Shown here piece after piece: positions 51,937 to 61,102 of a stretch of 64,000 nucleotides of DNA. The DNA is taken from contig NZ_KB907272.1 in the NCBI RefSeq assembly GCF_000381905.1, positions 1 to 64,000 of the forward strand. The letters are read 5' to 3'. Under the pieces are notes generated by a model. The model was given only the letters and a program-made list of their open reading frames with translations, ran no database searches and was not told the DNA's origin. Source of the stretch: Paenibacillus fonticola DSM 21315. GTDB taxonomy: Bacteria; Bacillota; Bacilli; Paenibacillales; Paenibacillaceae. The translations under genes and the position numbers were made by a program. How positions within the stretch are numbered: position 1 is the first letter of the stretch; each line of letters opens with the position of its first letter.

Positions 51937-53730
51937 TTATTTATGATGTACATAAGGACGGACAACCCCGACGCTTGCTCTATAAGTTGTACCGTTATAG
52001 GTGGCGGTAATATAAGTTATTCCCGGACTGATTCCTCGAATATTTCCGTACTCGTCAATCGTAGCAATAGAGGGGTCATCAATACTAAACACGGTATCCT
52101 GCGTGACCCTGGAGGGGAGACCGGATTCATTCACGTAGTAGGCCGCCACATCGAGCTCCGTTCCAATCGAAAGGGAGTATTCCTCCGAATCCAGGTAGAA
52201 CCGGCCAGGTTCTTTTGCATTTGAGACTTTGACAGCAATTCTTGTTTCTAATCCTTTGTAGGCTGCTTTAATCCACGTTGTGCCCAGACTGTTTCCAGTA
52301 ATATTGCCATATGAATCTACACTGGCGATGCTCGGGTCATAAGATTCGTACATGGAGGAATACGTCACGTCTGTTACGGAAGCGTCGGAATAGACGGCGT
52401 TAACGAAAGTGGCGGCGGATTGACCCACGGATAGCTCAAGCTCTGATTGCTGAAATTCCAGTCTGGCCAATTCTGGATCCGATGGGCCTTCGTTCGGTAT
52501 AGATATTTTCAGCAAGTGCATTTCGTTTCTAGAGCCTTGCCCGGTGTTTATTCTAACGGTTCCCGTTAAAAGGAGCTCTTGATTAATAGCAGTAATGCTA
52601 TTTTTACTAAGGCCCAAATCCAAATCGCCAAACTGATATTTTTTTGTGGGCACAGCATTCTCGTCGAGCAGAATAATTTGGTATCTGGATTTTCCGTTTT
52701 CGATACTTGATGGTTTATTTTGCACAAACAGAACATAGCCATCATCTACCGGTTGGGTTCGAATAATCCTCTCTATCTCATCCATGGATGGTGAATCCAG
52801 CGGTTTATTCCAGAGTATATCCCCGGCTTCGTTAATCATTTGTAGGTAATAGGACTGAGTGCCCGGGTTAGCTCTCGTCAGAATATAATTCCCATCTTCA
52901 GAAGCAATGATGGTGGATGTAACATAATCGGTCTCAGAGGTTTTCATCCAGACGACTTCGCCGTTACGGTCTATTTTTAGCAGATAAGGCAGTGCTACTT
53001 GATCATTTTCCTCGAGTGTCCGACTCCCGGCTACGATGACACCGTCATCAGAAGTTAATATGATATTGGAGAACATACCACTGTAACCGATGGGATAAGT
53101 TTTAGACCAAAGCTCGTCCCCATTTGCATCAATTTTAAGGAGATAAGCAGGCGAAGGGCTGTATTCATTCCACCCGCCACCGGTAATTACAAAATCGCCA
53201 TCAGAAGTTTCTTGAATACTGCTTGCGGATTGCTGATAGTAGGGCATGCGAAAATAATATTTCTGCCACAATAGCTCTCCATCCGCACTCAACCTAAAAA
53301 CATAAGGAACAAAACGCGGTCGGCCATAGGATCCATCTCTAATTTCTCCGCCAACCAGGATGCTGCCATCGGAAGTCTCGATGACCGTGAATGCTGTATT
53401 CTCCTCATAATCATAGTCGTAATATACCATTTCTCTTTCCCATAAGATCTCGCCGCTGCTGTTCAGCTTTACGACGTAAGAGCAGTTCTCTTCCGGAGTT
53501 TCGCAATACTTGTCACCTACGGCTACATAGCCTCCATCCGATGTAGCGGTTGCAGCATAACCGGATACGCTCTTATAAAGCGGGTGATTGCCTTCTAAGA
53601 TGTGGGACCATTCAATGTGGGCTTCTTCCTCCAAAGCAGCAGTGTACCCTTGATTTGGTAAACCCATCGAAAGCATCAAGATAGCGAGGGTAACCAGCAT
53701 GAGTTTGTTCAGATTCAGTTCCTTGGCCAC
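51937..53730 (-). CDS. Secreted protein with beta-propeller-like repeats and two BIG2 domains
   Basis: About 597 residues. A signal peptide (LMLVTLAILMLSMGLPNQGYTA) is followed by repeats of the form DGGYVAVG, DGSILVGGE, DGDFVITGGG, DDGVIVAGS and DGNYILTRA. Each begins a blade of a propeller of the kind found in PQQ/WD40-like secreted proteins (about 40-415). Two BIG2 immunoglobulin-like domains follow, each with the core SIASVDSYGNITG or SIATIDEYGNIRG (about 425-597). A surface or matrix role is plausible; no enzyme motif is seen. GTG 53730 is chosen because AAAGGAG lies upstream; a TTG at 53736 is an alternative. Confidence 0.8.
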   Translation of the reverse strand: MAKELNLNKLMLVTLAILMLSMGLPNQGYTAALEEEAHIEWSHILEGNHPLYKSVSGYAATATSDGGYVAVGDKYCETPEENCSYVVKLNSSGEILWEREMVYYDYDYEENTAFTVIETSDGSILVGGEIRDGSYGRPRFVPYVFRLSADGELLWQKYYFRMPYYQQSASSIQETSDGDFVITGGGWNEYSPSPAYLLKIDANGDELWSKTYPIGYSGMFSNIILTSDDGVIVAGSRTLEENDQVALPYLLKIDRNGEVVWMKTSETDYVTSTIIASEDGNYILTRANPGTQSYYLQMINEAGDILWNKPLDSPSMDEIERIIRTQPVDDGYVLFVQNKPSSIENGKSRYQIILLDENAVPTKKYQFGDLDLGLSKNSITAINQELLLTGTVRINTGQGSRNEMHLLKISIPNEGPSDPELARLEFQQSELELSVGQSAATFVNAVYSDASVTDVTYSSMYESYDPSIASVDSYGNITGNSLGTTWIKAAYKGLETRIAVKVSNAKEPGRFYLDSEEYSLSIGTELDVAAYYVNESGLPSRVTQDTVFSIDDPSIATIDEYGNIRGISPGITYITATYNGTTYRASVGVVRPYVHHK

Positions 53731-54013
53731 GAGCAAAACTCCTTTCACAATGAATATTTGGAAAAATATATTTACATATCCATTATCAGGGGTGTTGGGT
53801 CAAGGTGAATATCCTTCAAAGTGCTTATATTGCTAGGAAAGAGTACATGCTTCTTCCGCTAGTTTTCTGTAGAAGGTATTAGGTTCTTCAACAGATTGAG
53901 ACAATGTGTCGGTTGATCATAGAGTGGATTTGATGTAAATTTTTACTAAATGCCGGGTTGTCTGATTCATGTAAAGCTAGAAAATGATGTTGATATGAAA
54001 AGGAGGAAATGAT

Positions 54014-55243
54014 ATGCGAGAAATTATTCCGGTCTCAGAGATAACAAGGTTCAGCAGCAAAGCCGATGAATTCAATCCTTATCCATGGTATAAAGAGAAG
54101 CTGCTGCATGAGCCGGTCAGCTATCATCCGGAGACAAATACTTGGAATGTATTCAGGTATGACGACGTCAAACGGGTGCTCAGCGATCATGAATACTTCT
54201 CCAGCGTGCGTACAAGGACGATCATTGATGTGGGAACGAATACGAAAGAAGGCCATATCGCTGAGAAGCTCAATCTTGGCGTGGATCCCCCTGAGCATCG
54301 CAAACGGCGGGCCCTGCTGGCGAGCGCATTTACTCCCCGCAGCCTGAAATTATGGGAGCCGCGCATTCGCGGCATCGTCGATGAACTGATTGACGAGATA
54401 CCGGATAACATGTCTGTCGATATTGTAAACAGTCTGACATCCCCGCTTCCGACAATCGTCATGTCGGAGCTGCTCGGCGTGCCGTGGGAACACCGGAACC
54501 TGTTCAAGGAATGGGTGGACATTCTCTTTATGCCGACCAACAAGCAGAATGTGGACCGGGTGAATGAATTAAAGGGCAAGGCCGCTCAGGAATATTATTC
54601 ATTCTTATATCCCTTAGTTTTGGATAAACGCGGCCATCTGCAGGGGGACATCATTTCCGATTTGATCCGGGCGGAGGTCGACGGGGAACGGTTCTCCGAC
54701 GATGAAATCGTGCGGACAACGATGTTCATTTTAGCAGCGGGCATCGAGACGACAAGCCATTTGATGGCCAATACATTTTACTCTTTTTTATATGATGATG
54801 ATACGATATATAGCGAACTGCGGCAGGATGCCGGACTGATTCCGAATACGGTAGAAGAGATGCTGCGTTACCGTTTCCACATCAGCAAGATGGACCGGAC
54901 GGTCAAGCAGGATAACAACCTTCTGGGAGTCGAGCTGAAGAAGGGAGATGTCGTCATCACTTGGATGAGCGCAGCCAACCACGATGAAGCGATGTTCGAT
55001 GATCCGTTTAAACTGGATATTCGCCGGCATAATAGCAAGAAGCATTTGACGTTCGGAAATGGTCCGCATTTCTGTCTGGGCGCTCCGCTGGCCAGATTGG
55101 AGGCTGCGATCATGCTCGAGCAATTCGTTCACCGGTTTAGCAAAATCGAGCCTGTCGCAGGCTTTCAGTTAGAGGATCACCTGCAGCCTTCGGCGGCTGG
55201 TCAATCCCTGCTGTCACTGCCGCTCGTCGCTTACTATGCTTGA
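54014..55243 (+). CDS. Cytochrome P450
   Basis: A 409-residue soluble P450. The I-helix motif is AAGIETTSHL near residue 245, the K-helix ExxR is in VEEMLRYR near 282 and the heme-binding Cys is in FGNGPHFCLGAPLAR near 350. The size and motifs place it with bacterial CYP107-like enzymes, which hydroxylate fatty acids or secondary metabolites. No ferredoxin or reductase gene is next to it. AGGAGG precedes the ATG. A shared terminator at 55267 separates it from the converging SDR gene. Confidence 0.93.
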   Translation: MREIIPVSEITRFSSKADEFNPYPWYKEKLLHEPVSYHPETNTWNVFRYDDVKRVLSDHEYFSSVRTRTIIDVGTNTKEGHIAEKLNLGVDPPEHRKRRALLASAFTPRSLKLWEPRIRGIVDELIDEIPDNMSVDIVNSLTSPLPTIVMSELLGVPWEHRNLFKEWVDILFMPTNKQNVDRVNELKGKAAQEYYSFLYPLVLDKRGHLQGDIISDLIRAEVDGERFSDDEIVRTTMFILAAGIETTSHLMANTFYSFLYDDDTIYSELRQDAGLIPNTVEEMLRYRFHISKMDRTVKQDNNLLGVELKKGDVVITWMSAANHDEAMFDDPFKLDIRRHNSKKHLTFGNGPHFCLGAPLARLEAAIMLEQFVHRFSKIEPVAGFQLEDHLQPSAAGQSLLSLPLVAYYA

Positions 55244-55266
55244 CTAGCAGGTATTCATGCAATCTT

Positions 55267-55301
55267 AAAAAGGCTAACCCTTTGGAGGGATTAGCCTTTT
55301 T
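55267..55301. terminator. Bidirectional terminator between the P450 and SDR genes
   Basis: AAAAAGGCTAA pairs with TTAGCCTTTTT, with inner CCC/GGG pairing around TTTGGA. The A-run and T-run on the two sides let it serve both converging genes. Confidence 0.9.
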
Positions 55302-55324
55302 GCCATCATTATTTCATATTACTG

Positions 55325-56113
55325 CTATAGCGACTTGACCATCCCCCCGTCAACAAGCACTGTCTGTCCTGTCGTGTAGGAATTAGCCGTCGAGGCCAGA
55401 AACACTACCATTTTGGCAAGCTCATCCGGCTGGCCATAACGGCCAAGAGGAATATTTTGCTCTGCCTGGGCACGAATTTCCTCCATAGGGGTATTCATTG
55501 ATTCTGCTTTATGTTTATCCAATTGATAGATGCGATCCGTCGCAATTCTTCCAGGCGCTACCGTGTTAATTAGAATGCCGTGAGGAGCCAGTTCATGAGC
55601 CAGCGTCTTGGCCAAACCGGCGATACCTGCACGGTAGGTGTTGGACAGGATAAGACCCTCAATAGGCTGCTTCACGGAAGTTGATGTGATATTCAAGATG
55701 CGGCCGTTCTTCGAGCGTTTTAAATAGGGAAGAGAGCAGCGAATAAGCCGGATGACGCTCATCAAATTTTGATGAAAGGCCTGCTCCCATGCATCGTCCC
55801 CCATTTCCTCGAACCTTCCGCTTGGCGGGCCGCCAGAATTTGTAACTAGAATATCCAAGCCTCCGAAAGCCTCGAAAGTGGCTAGTACTAAATCCTCAAT
55901 ATCCTGCTTCACGGAAAGATCTGTTACCTTATAGTGAACTTGCGCATCATAATGTCCCCTAAGCTCTTCCGCGGTTGCCTTCAAATCATCCTCCCGACGT
56001 GAGCAAAGCATAATATGAGCTCCTTCACTAGCGAAGCATGCTGCGATCGCCTTCCCGATCCCTTTACTAGAGGCAGCTACGAGTACTTTTTTTTCTGTAA
56101 GATTCAAATTCAT
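55325..56113 (-). CDS. Short-chain dehydrogenase/reductase with a non-canonical active site
   Basis: A 262-residue SDR-fold protein. The cofactor loop is VLVAASSKGIGKAIA and the core ends IATDR and LVDGGMVKSL, as in 3-oxoacyl reductase-like proteins. The usual catalytic YxxxK is not seen; at that position the sequence reads LSNTYRAGIAGLAKT. A related group with SN..RA at this position exists in Bacillus. The Ser of the triad may be present in NITSTS. It could still bind NAD(P) or act on an unusual substrate. The gene is divergent from a TetR gene. Confidence 0.85.
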   Translation of the reverse strand: MNLNLTEKKVLVAASSKGIGKAIAACFASEGAHIMLCSRREDDLKATAEELRGHYDAQVHYKVTDLSVKQDIEDLVLATFEAFGGLDILVTNSGGPPSGRFEEMGDDAWEQAFHQNLMSVIRLIRCSLPYLKRSKNGRILNITSTSVKQPIEGLILSNTYRAGIAGLAKTLAHELAPHGILINTVAPGRIATDRIYQLDKHKAESMNTPMEEIRAQAEQNIPLGRYGQPDELAKMVVFLASTANSYTTGQTVLVDGGMVKSL

Positions 56114-56386
56114 AGGCCAACACTCCTTGAACTATTTTTTAAGCCACGCTGAGGTACAATTTTCCAATTTATTATTCATTATATCCCGTTCTCGCCTGTT
56201 AGAAGCTAAGGTAGTGATAGAATATCCCAACAGAATCCATCATTCTGTAGGTTGACATTAATAACCTCTTAATGTAAATTCCGGTAGGATGAAAGAGAAA
56301 TCCAAACATAATGATATAAAAAGTATATTCAGAGTTCGCAGCATCTTGATCGATGCATTACGCAAAGGAACAAGGAGTGCTAAACC

Positions 56387-56977
56387 ATGGCGTTTGATTA
56401 TCGGGACGACAAGAGAAGCATCCGATCGAAGGAGCAACTGAAGGAAGCCTTGTTTGAGCTTCTTTATGAGAAAGAGTGGAGACAGATTACGATACAGCAC
56501 TTGACGAAAAAAGCGAAGCTGAACCGTTCCACCTTTTATCAGCATTATGAGAATAAATACGATTTGCTCGTACAAAATATCGATGATTTATTCCAATCCT
56601 TGAAAGAATCTGTGCTGTCTACCAGCATCGATAACAGCAGCGCGGATACGATCAGCTACGCCTACCTGCTGGCTTTCTATCGGCATCTGAAAGAACAGAG
56701 CTATTACTTCAAGGTGATTCTGAATAGGGGATACGAGCTGGATATTATGGAACTGTTCTCCGATATTGTCCAAGAGGCGATGGGGCAAGTCGTGGATGTG
56801 CAGCAAGCCATTGACGGAGTTCCTGCGGAAATCCACTGGCGCTACAGCATTGCGGCTCATTTCTCAGTTGCAAGCTGGTGGCTGCAGAATGATTTACCGT
56901 ATTCGCCGGAATTCATGGCCGAAGCTGTACTTAAGCTGACGAAAGAAGGGAAGCATCATGCATTGCTAAAAAACTAA
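56387..56977 (+). CDS. TetR-family transcriptional regulator
   Basis: A 196-residue regulator. The HTH is WRQITIQHLTKKAKLNRSTFYQHYENKYDLL, typical of TetR/AcrR. The C-terminal ligand domain (FKVILNRGYELDIMELFSDIV near 105) is of the TetR_C type seen in YcnC/DhaS-like proteins. It is transcribed away from the SDR gene across a 273-base gap, so it may control the SDR, itself, or both. The ligand is unknown. ATG 56387 follows AAGGAGTGC. Confidence 0.86.
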   Translation: MAFDYRDDKRSIRSKEQLKEALFELLYEKEWRQITIQHLTKKAKLNRSTFYQHYENKYDLLVQNIDDLFQSLKESVLSTSIDNSSADTISYAYLLAFYRHLKEQSYYFKVILNRGYELDIMELFSDIVQEAMGQVVDVQQAIDGVPAEIHWRYSIAAHFSVASWWLQNDLPYSPEFMAEAVLKLTKEGKHHALLKN

Positions 56978-57105
56978 ATATCTAACTTGACAGGTAGGAA
57001 TAATTGGTTTAATCTTATTGCATGCCAGATAGATCGTTATTCATTATCTAATCATTCATTAGTTCAGGTTTAAACTAAATTAAATTACTAGCCGATTGGT
57101 CCACC

Positions 57106-57162
57106 AAAGGCTCCTGTGTTCAATACCGAGTAATTTTCGGTAAAGAACCGGGAGCCTTTTCT
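57106..57162 (+). terminator. Terminator between the TetR and MarR genes
   Basis: AAAGGCTCC pairs with GGAGCCTTT, and an inner stem ACCGA/TCGGT branches inside. T bases follow. It separates the TetR gene from the MarR gene and the operon behind it. Confidence 0.75.
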
Positions 57163-57233
57163 GTATTTGGCGACTCGAAAGGGCGTCCGGTATATCTCTA
57201 GCGGCATGGTGGATTGGAACGGGAAGGAGCGTT

Positions 57234-57776
57234 ATGGATCATAAAGATTGGGCACGAATGGAGGAAGCGGATTGGCATTTCCGCCGGGTTGTTAGGCGAT
57301 TTGTGAAGGAGCGAGACAAAATAGCGATCGAAGGCGTATCGCTTCCCGGCATGCTTATCCTGAACGCCATTTTGCGGGATGGGGAACAACGGCTTGGAGA
57401 TTTGGCGGAACAGCTGGATTTTACGTCCGGCGCCGTCACAGCGATCTGCGACAAGCTGGAAAAGCTGGGCTACGCCATTCGCCGACGCAGCGAGGCGGAT
57501 CGTAGATCCGTGTCTCTGCATATTACCGAGGAGGGAAGGAGGATGGTCGAAAGCAACTGGGCAGCAGGTACATATATGATCGGTGCCATCTTCGGCGAAT
57601 TTACGACGGATGAGCTTGAAATTCAAATTTCATTATTCCGGCGCCTGCATGATCGGCTGGAAGGATTCGCCGAAGGAGTTTTGAGCCAGACGAAGTCCTT
57701 GGACGATAGCGCCACGGCGGCAGTCACCCCGGCGAAGACCGGCCTGCAGCGAACGAACCGGTTTATTTCCTACTAA
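57234..57776 (+). CDS. MarR-family transcriptional regulator
   Basis: A 180-residue winged-helix regulator. The recognition region is LGDLAEQLDFTSGAVTAICDKLEKLGYAIRRRSEADRRSV, with the wing ending in HITEEGRRMV, the usual MarR pattern. It lies immediately before the arylsulfotransferase gene, with no terminator between, so it likely controls and is cotranscribed with that operon. AAGGAG precedes the ATG. The C-terminal 30 residues are a hydrophilic tail. Confidence 0.88.
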   Translation: MDHKDWARMEEADWHFRRVVRRFVKERDKIAIEGVSLPGMLILNAILRDGEQRLGDLAEQLDFTSGAVTAICDKLEKLGYAIRRRSEADRRSVSLHITEEGRRMVESNWAAGTYMIGAIFGEFTTDELEIQISLFRRLHDRLEGFAEGVLSQTKSLDDSATAAVTPAKTGLQRTNRFISY

Positions 57777-57810
57777 AATTTATATGGTGTGTATGAAAGG
57801 AGACAGCAAT

Positions 57811-59265
57811 ATGGGACATCCAACGATTTATCCGACGGGAACGACGGTATATTTGCCGGAAAAAGCCTGGAGCGGCTATACGATTTATCAGGCTGCCAAC
57901 AAAGGAGCGCTGCTCATTGATATGAACGGAAGAGAGGTTCATTTATGGAAAGGGCTGCGGGGCTTTCCGAATAAAGTGTTTCCGGGCGGTTACGTCCTAG
58001 GCAGCACGTCGGAGCGCGATCCGAGATACGGCTTCCAGGATGAGAAGAACCTGGTCCAGGTGGATTGGGACGGCAAGATCGTCTGGAAATTCGACCGCTA
58101 CGCCTGGATCGAGGACCCAGGGCACCCGGCGCAATGGATGGCGCGCCAGCATCACGATTATCAGCGGGAAGGCAATCCGGTCGGCTATTATGCGCCGGGG
58201 CTGGAACCGAAAATCGACTCCGGCAGCACGATCATCCTGGCGCACAAAAACGTGCACCGCCCCGAAATCTCCGATACCGAGTTGCTCGACGATACGATTA
58301 TCGAGGTGGACTGGGAGGGGAACGTCATTTGGGAATGGGCAGTCAGCGACCACTTCCATGAGCTGGGCTTCGATGACGATGCCAAGGCGGCTCTGTTCCG
58401 CGATCCGAACACCCGGGCATTTGGCACGCATGCCGGGGATTGGATGCATATCAACTCTGTATCGGTGCTGGGACCCAACAAGCACTACGATGCCGGCGAT
58501 GAGCGCTTCCACCCGGATAATCTGATCTGGGATGCCCGTGAAACGAACATTATCGCGATCATCGACAAGCGATCAAGCCACATTGTCTGGAAGCTCGGCC
58601 CAGATTACGCTGCACAAGAAACGGAGCATCTCGGCTGGATCATCGGTCAGCATCATGCCCACCTCATCCCTAAAGGGCTGCCGGGAGAAGGCAATCTCCT
58701 CGTGTTCGACAACGGCGGCTGGGGCGGCTATGGCAAGCCGAATCCCGAAGCTCCAGACGGGCTGAAGGTAGCGCGCCGCGACCATTCTCGTATTTTGGAG
58801 ATTAATCCGGTCACGCTGGAGATCGTATGGCAGTATACACCGACTGAAGCAGGGTTCCAGGCGCCGCTTGATTCGTATCGGTTCTACAGCCCGTATATCA
58901 GCTCCGCGCAGCGGCTGCCGAACGGAAATACGCTAATTACCGAAGGGGCGAATGGCCGGATTTTCGAAGTGACACGGGAGCATGAACTGGTATGGGAATA
59001 CATTTCTCCATATAAAAATACACGCAATTCCAACATGGTTTACCGGGCATACCGGGTGCCTTATGATTGGGTACCCCAGCTAGAGAAGCCAGCCCAAACC
59101 GAGATTGCACCGATTGACGTAGCTGACTTTCGTTTGCCCGAGGCTGCACCGAGAGGTGCCGTAACCACGGTTGAAGTCGAAGGCACCGCTTCTTATGGCG
59201 AGGGTGCTTTCTGCGTGGCTACGCCGGACGAGGCGGACAGGAAGGAAGGGATCCGCGATGAATAA
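57811..59265 (+). CDS. Arylsulfotransferase (ASST)-like protein without a signal peptide
   Basis: A 484-residue protein of the ASST family, seen as six-bladed propeller-like repeats (LIDMNGREVHLWKG, VDWDGKIVWKFDRY, VDWEGNVIWEWAVSDHFH, GDWMHINSV, IIGQHHAHLIPKG, LPNGNTLITEGANGRIFEVTREHELVWEY). His-rich segments in the blades are expected to provide the catalytic His that carries the sulfate. Bacterial ASSTs normally sit in the periplasm; this one starts MGHPTIYPTGTTVYLPEKAW and has no signal peptide. ATG 57811 follows GAAAGGAG by 8 bases. The last bases overlap the start of the transporter lipoprotein gene. Confidence 0.8.
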   Translation: MGHPTIYPTGTTVYLPEKAWSGYTIYQAANKGALLIDMNGREVHLWKGLRGFPNKVFPGGYVLGSTSERDPRYGFQDEKNLVQVDWDGKIVWKFDRYAWIEDPGHPAQWMARQHHDYQREGNPVGYYAPGLEPKIDSGSTIILAHKNVHRPEISDTELLDDTIIEVDWEGNVIWEWAVSDHFHELGFDDDAKAALFRDPNTRAFGTHAGDWMHINSVSVLGPNKHYDAGDERFHPDNLIWDARETNIIAIIDKRSSHIVWKLGPDYAAQETEHLGWIIGQHHAHLIPKGLPGEGNLLVFDNGGWGGYGKPNPEAPDGLKVARRDHSRILEINPVTLEIVWQYTPTEAGFQAPLDSYRFYSPYISSAQRLPNGNTLITEGANGRIFEVTREHELVWEYISPYKNTRNSNMVYRAYRVPYDWVPQLEKPAQTEIAPIDVADFRLPEAAPRGAVTTVEVEGTASYGEGAFCVATPDEADRKEGIRDE

Positions 59266-60268
59266 ACGCAGCATTCGGCATTTAAGCCTAATCCTCATAA
59301 CTATCCTGCTTGCGGGCACGCTGCTCAGTGCCTGCCAAACGGCTTCAGGCTCGGATAAAAGCAGCAAACTTAAGCTCAAAATAGCTGACATCTCCACGAA
59401 TACCGTGTTTCGTGTCGCGAAAAATAAAGGATTTTTTGAGAAACACGGGATAGACGCCGAGCTGGTGAACTTCGCCACACCGGCCGAAGGGGTCAACTCC
59501 CTGTTCATCAAACAGGTTGACATCGCCTTTGGCGCGGATTTTCCGCTATTGAACGCGGTCAGCAAAGGAGATTATTCGATCTTCGCCTCGTCCGGAACGG
59601 CGACCGATCTGAGCGCCAGCGAGTGGAAAATGTATGCCCGCAAAGAGATTGCCAGCGCGGCGGATTTGAAAGGCAAGAAGGTGAGCTTCTCGCGTGGCAC
59701 ATTCATCCCTTATTTGTGGGATGTGTATTTGCAGCAACACAGCGTTCAGTTAACCGATGTGACGCTTGTAGGTCAAGGGGGTTTTGATGAAACGTATGTT
59801 GCCCTAAAAAAAGGAGAGATCGACGCAGCTTGGGTTTACGGAGCCGTACTCAACGAGAAATTTGCGGCGCTCGAAGAGGCGCATGAGCTGGCGGACATGT
59901 CGCAAACCCCAGTACGGCTTGGCACAGGGCTTATCGCTTCCAATGAGCTGATCCAGGAGCACGGGGACAGACTTATAGGGTTTCTGGAAGCACTGAATGA
60001 TGCTTCAGCCTACGCCCAGGCTCATCCGGACGAGGCGGCAGACATTATGTATGCCGAAGTGAAGCAGCCTAAGGAGGCCACCTTGAAGGATCTTCCGAAG
60101 AACCCCTGGCAAATCGGATTCACCCTGCAAGCGTACGAAGGGTTGGCTGGCCAAAAGAAATACATGGTGGAGAACGGCATCATCGAGCTGGATTTTGATT
60201 TGAACGATAAATTGAATCTGGAACTGGTGCGCAAAGCATTCCCGGATCGCGTCATTGCATTGGAATAA
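59258..60268 (+). CDS. ABC transporter substrate-binding lipoprotein, sulfonate/nitrate/thiamine-precursor type
   Basis: A 336-residue lipoprotein: the signal ends in LLSAC. The NMT1/THI5-like SsuA/TauA fold is recognisable (VFRVAKNKGFFEKHGIDAELVNF near 48, FSRGTFIPYLWDVYLQQH near 140, DAAWVYGAVLNEKF near 190). The ATG is at 59258; a longer frame starting at 59171 would lie inside the ASST gene. Position with an ASST gene suggests an organosulfur ligand, but thiamine-precursor or nitrate-type ligands use the same fold. Confidence 0.86.
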   Translation: MNKRSIRHLSLILITILLAGTLLSACQTASGSDKSSKLKLKIADISTNTVFRVAKNKGFFEKHGIDAELVNFATPAEGVNSLFIKQVDIAFGADFPLLNAVSKGDYSIFASSGTATDLSASEWKMYARKEIASAADLKGKKVSFSRGTFIPYLWDVYLQQHSVQLTDVTLVGQGGFDETYVALKKGEIDAAWVYGAVLNEKFAALEEAHELADMSQTPVRLGTGLIASNELIQEHGDRLIGFLEALNDASAYAQAHPDEAADIMYAEVKQPKEATLKDLPKNPWQIGFTLQAYEGLAGQKKYMVENGIIELDFDLNDKLNLELVRKAFPDRVIALE

Positions 60269-60284
60269 GAGAGGGGGAGAATTT

Positions 60285-61079
60285 ATGAGTTCAATGAGTT
60301 CAATGAGTTCATTGCCGAAACAGAACGAAATTCATATCGAGCGGCTGAACAAGAGCTATGCGCCTCAGGCTGCCGGGGAAATTCATTACATCATTCAGGA
60401 CGTGAATCTGGTGGTCAAAGGAGGCGAGTTCTTTGTCCTGCTGGGGCCAAGCGGCTGTGGAAAATCGACCCTCCTTAGCTTGATCGCGGGCTTTGTGTCA
60501 AAAACCTCCGGCCAGGTCAAGGTGGGGGAGAAGGAAGTGGAACGGCCCGGACAGGATCGGGCGGTCGTCTTCCAGCAGGCGGATTCCTCTTTGTTCCCTT
60601 GGCTGACGGTCAGGGAGAATGTGGAGTTCGGCCTGCGGATGAAACGGATTCCCGCTGCCCGCCGCAAGGAAGTATCGGACCGCTTCATTTCGCTCGTTGG
60701 GCTCGAGGGGCATGAGAACAAGTTCCCGCGGGAGCTGTCCGGCGGCATGAAGCAGCGGGTTCAGCTGGCGAGAGTACTGTCGAACGATCCGTCTATTCTG
60801 TTGATGGATGAACCGTTCGGAGCGCTGGATGCAATGACCCGCCGCACGATGCAGAGGGAGCTAGTGAACATTTGGCGGAATACCGACAAAACCGTGATTT
60901 TCGTAACGCATGATATTCAGGAGGCGTTATTGCTCGGCGGGCGCATCGGCATTATGTCAGCCGGGCCCGCCTCCCAAATTACGCATATTTATGATGTGCC
61001 GCTCGGCTATCCCCGGGATGTGACCGCAGCGGAATTTCACCATCTTTATAATCAAATTCAATCGCATTTTGACGAATAA
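60285..61079 (+). CDS. ABC transporter ATP-binding protein, SsuB/TauB type
   Basis: About 264 residues. Walker A is GPSGCGKST near residue 55, the signature is LSGGMKQR near 149 and Walker B is ILLMDEPFGALDA near 170, which is typical of the nitrate/sulfonate/taurine branch. The ATG at 60285 has AGAGGGGGAG upstream. The start region has a three-copy ATGAGTTCA repeat, giving Met-Ser-Ser repeats. It energises the uptake system between the lipoprotein and the permease. Confidence 0.92.
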   Translation: MSSMSSMSSLPKQNEIHIERLNKSYAPQAAGEIHYIIQDVNLVVKGGEFFVLLGPSGCGKSTLLSLIAGFVSKTSGQVKVGEKEVERPGQDRAVVFQQADSSLFPWLTVRENVEFGLRMKRIPAARRKEVSDRFISLVGLEGHENKFPRELSGGMKQRVQLARVLSNDPSILLMDEPFGALDAMTRRTMQRELVNIWRNTDKTVIFVTHDIQEALLLGGRIGIMSAGPASQITHIYDVPLGYPRDVTAAEFHHLYNQIQSHFDE

Positions 61080-61102
61080 ATGCAGGAACCGGGGGAAGCA
61101 AC

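Noticed and set aside
58040..58525. Plus-strand open frame of 161 residues inside the arylsulfotransferase gene
   Set aside because: It is a shadow frame, Arg/Ser/Thr-rich, in a GC-rich coding region with no ribosome site.
59171..59257. Longer start for the sulfonate-type lipoprotein
   Set aside because: It would place 29 charged residues before a clear lipoprotein signal peptide and lies inside the arylsulfotransferase gene.
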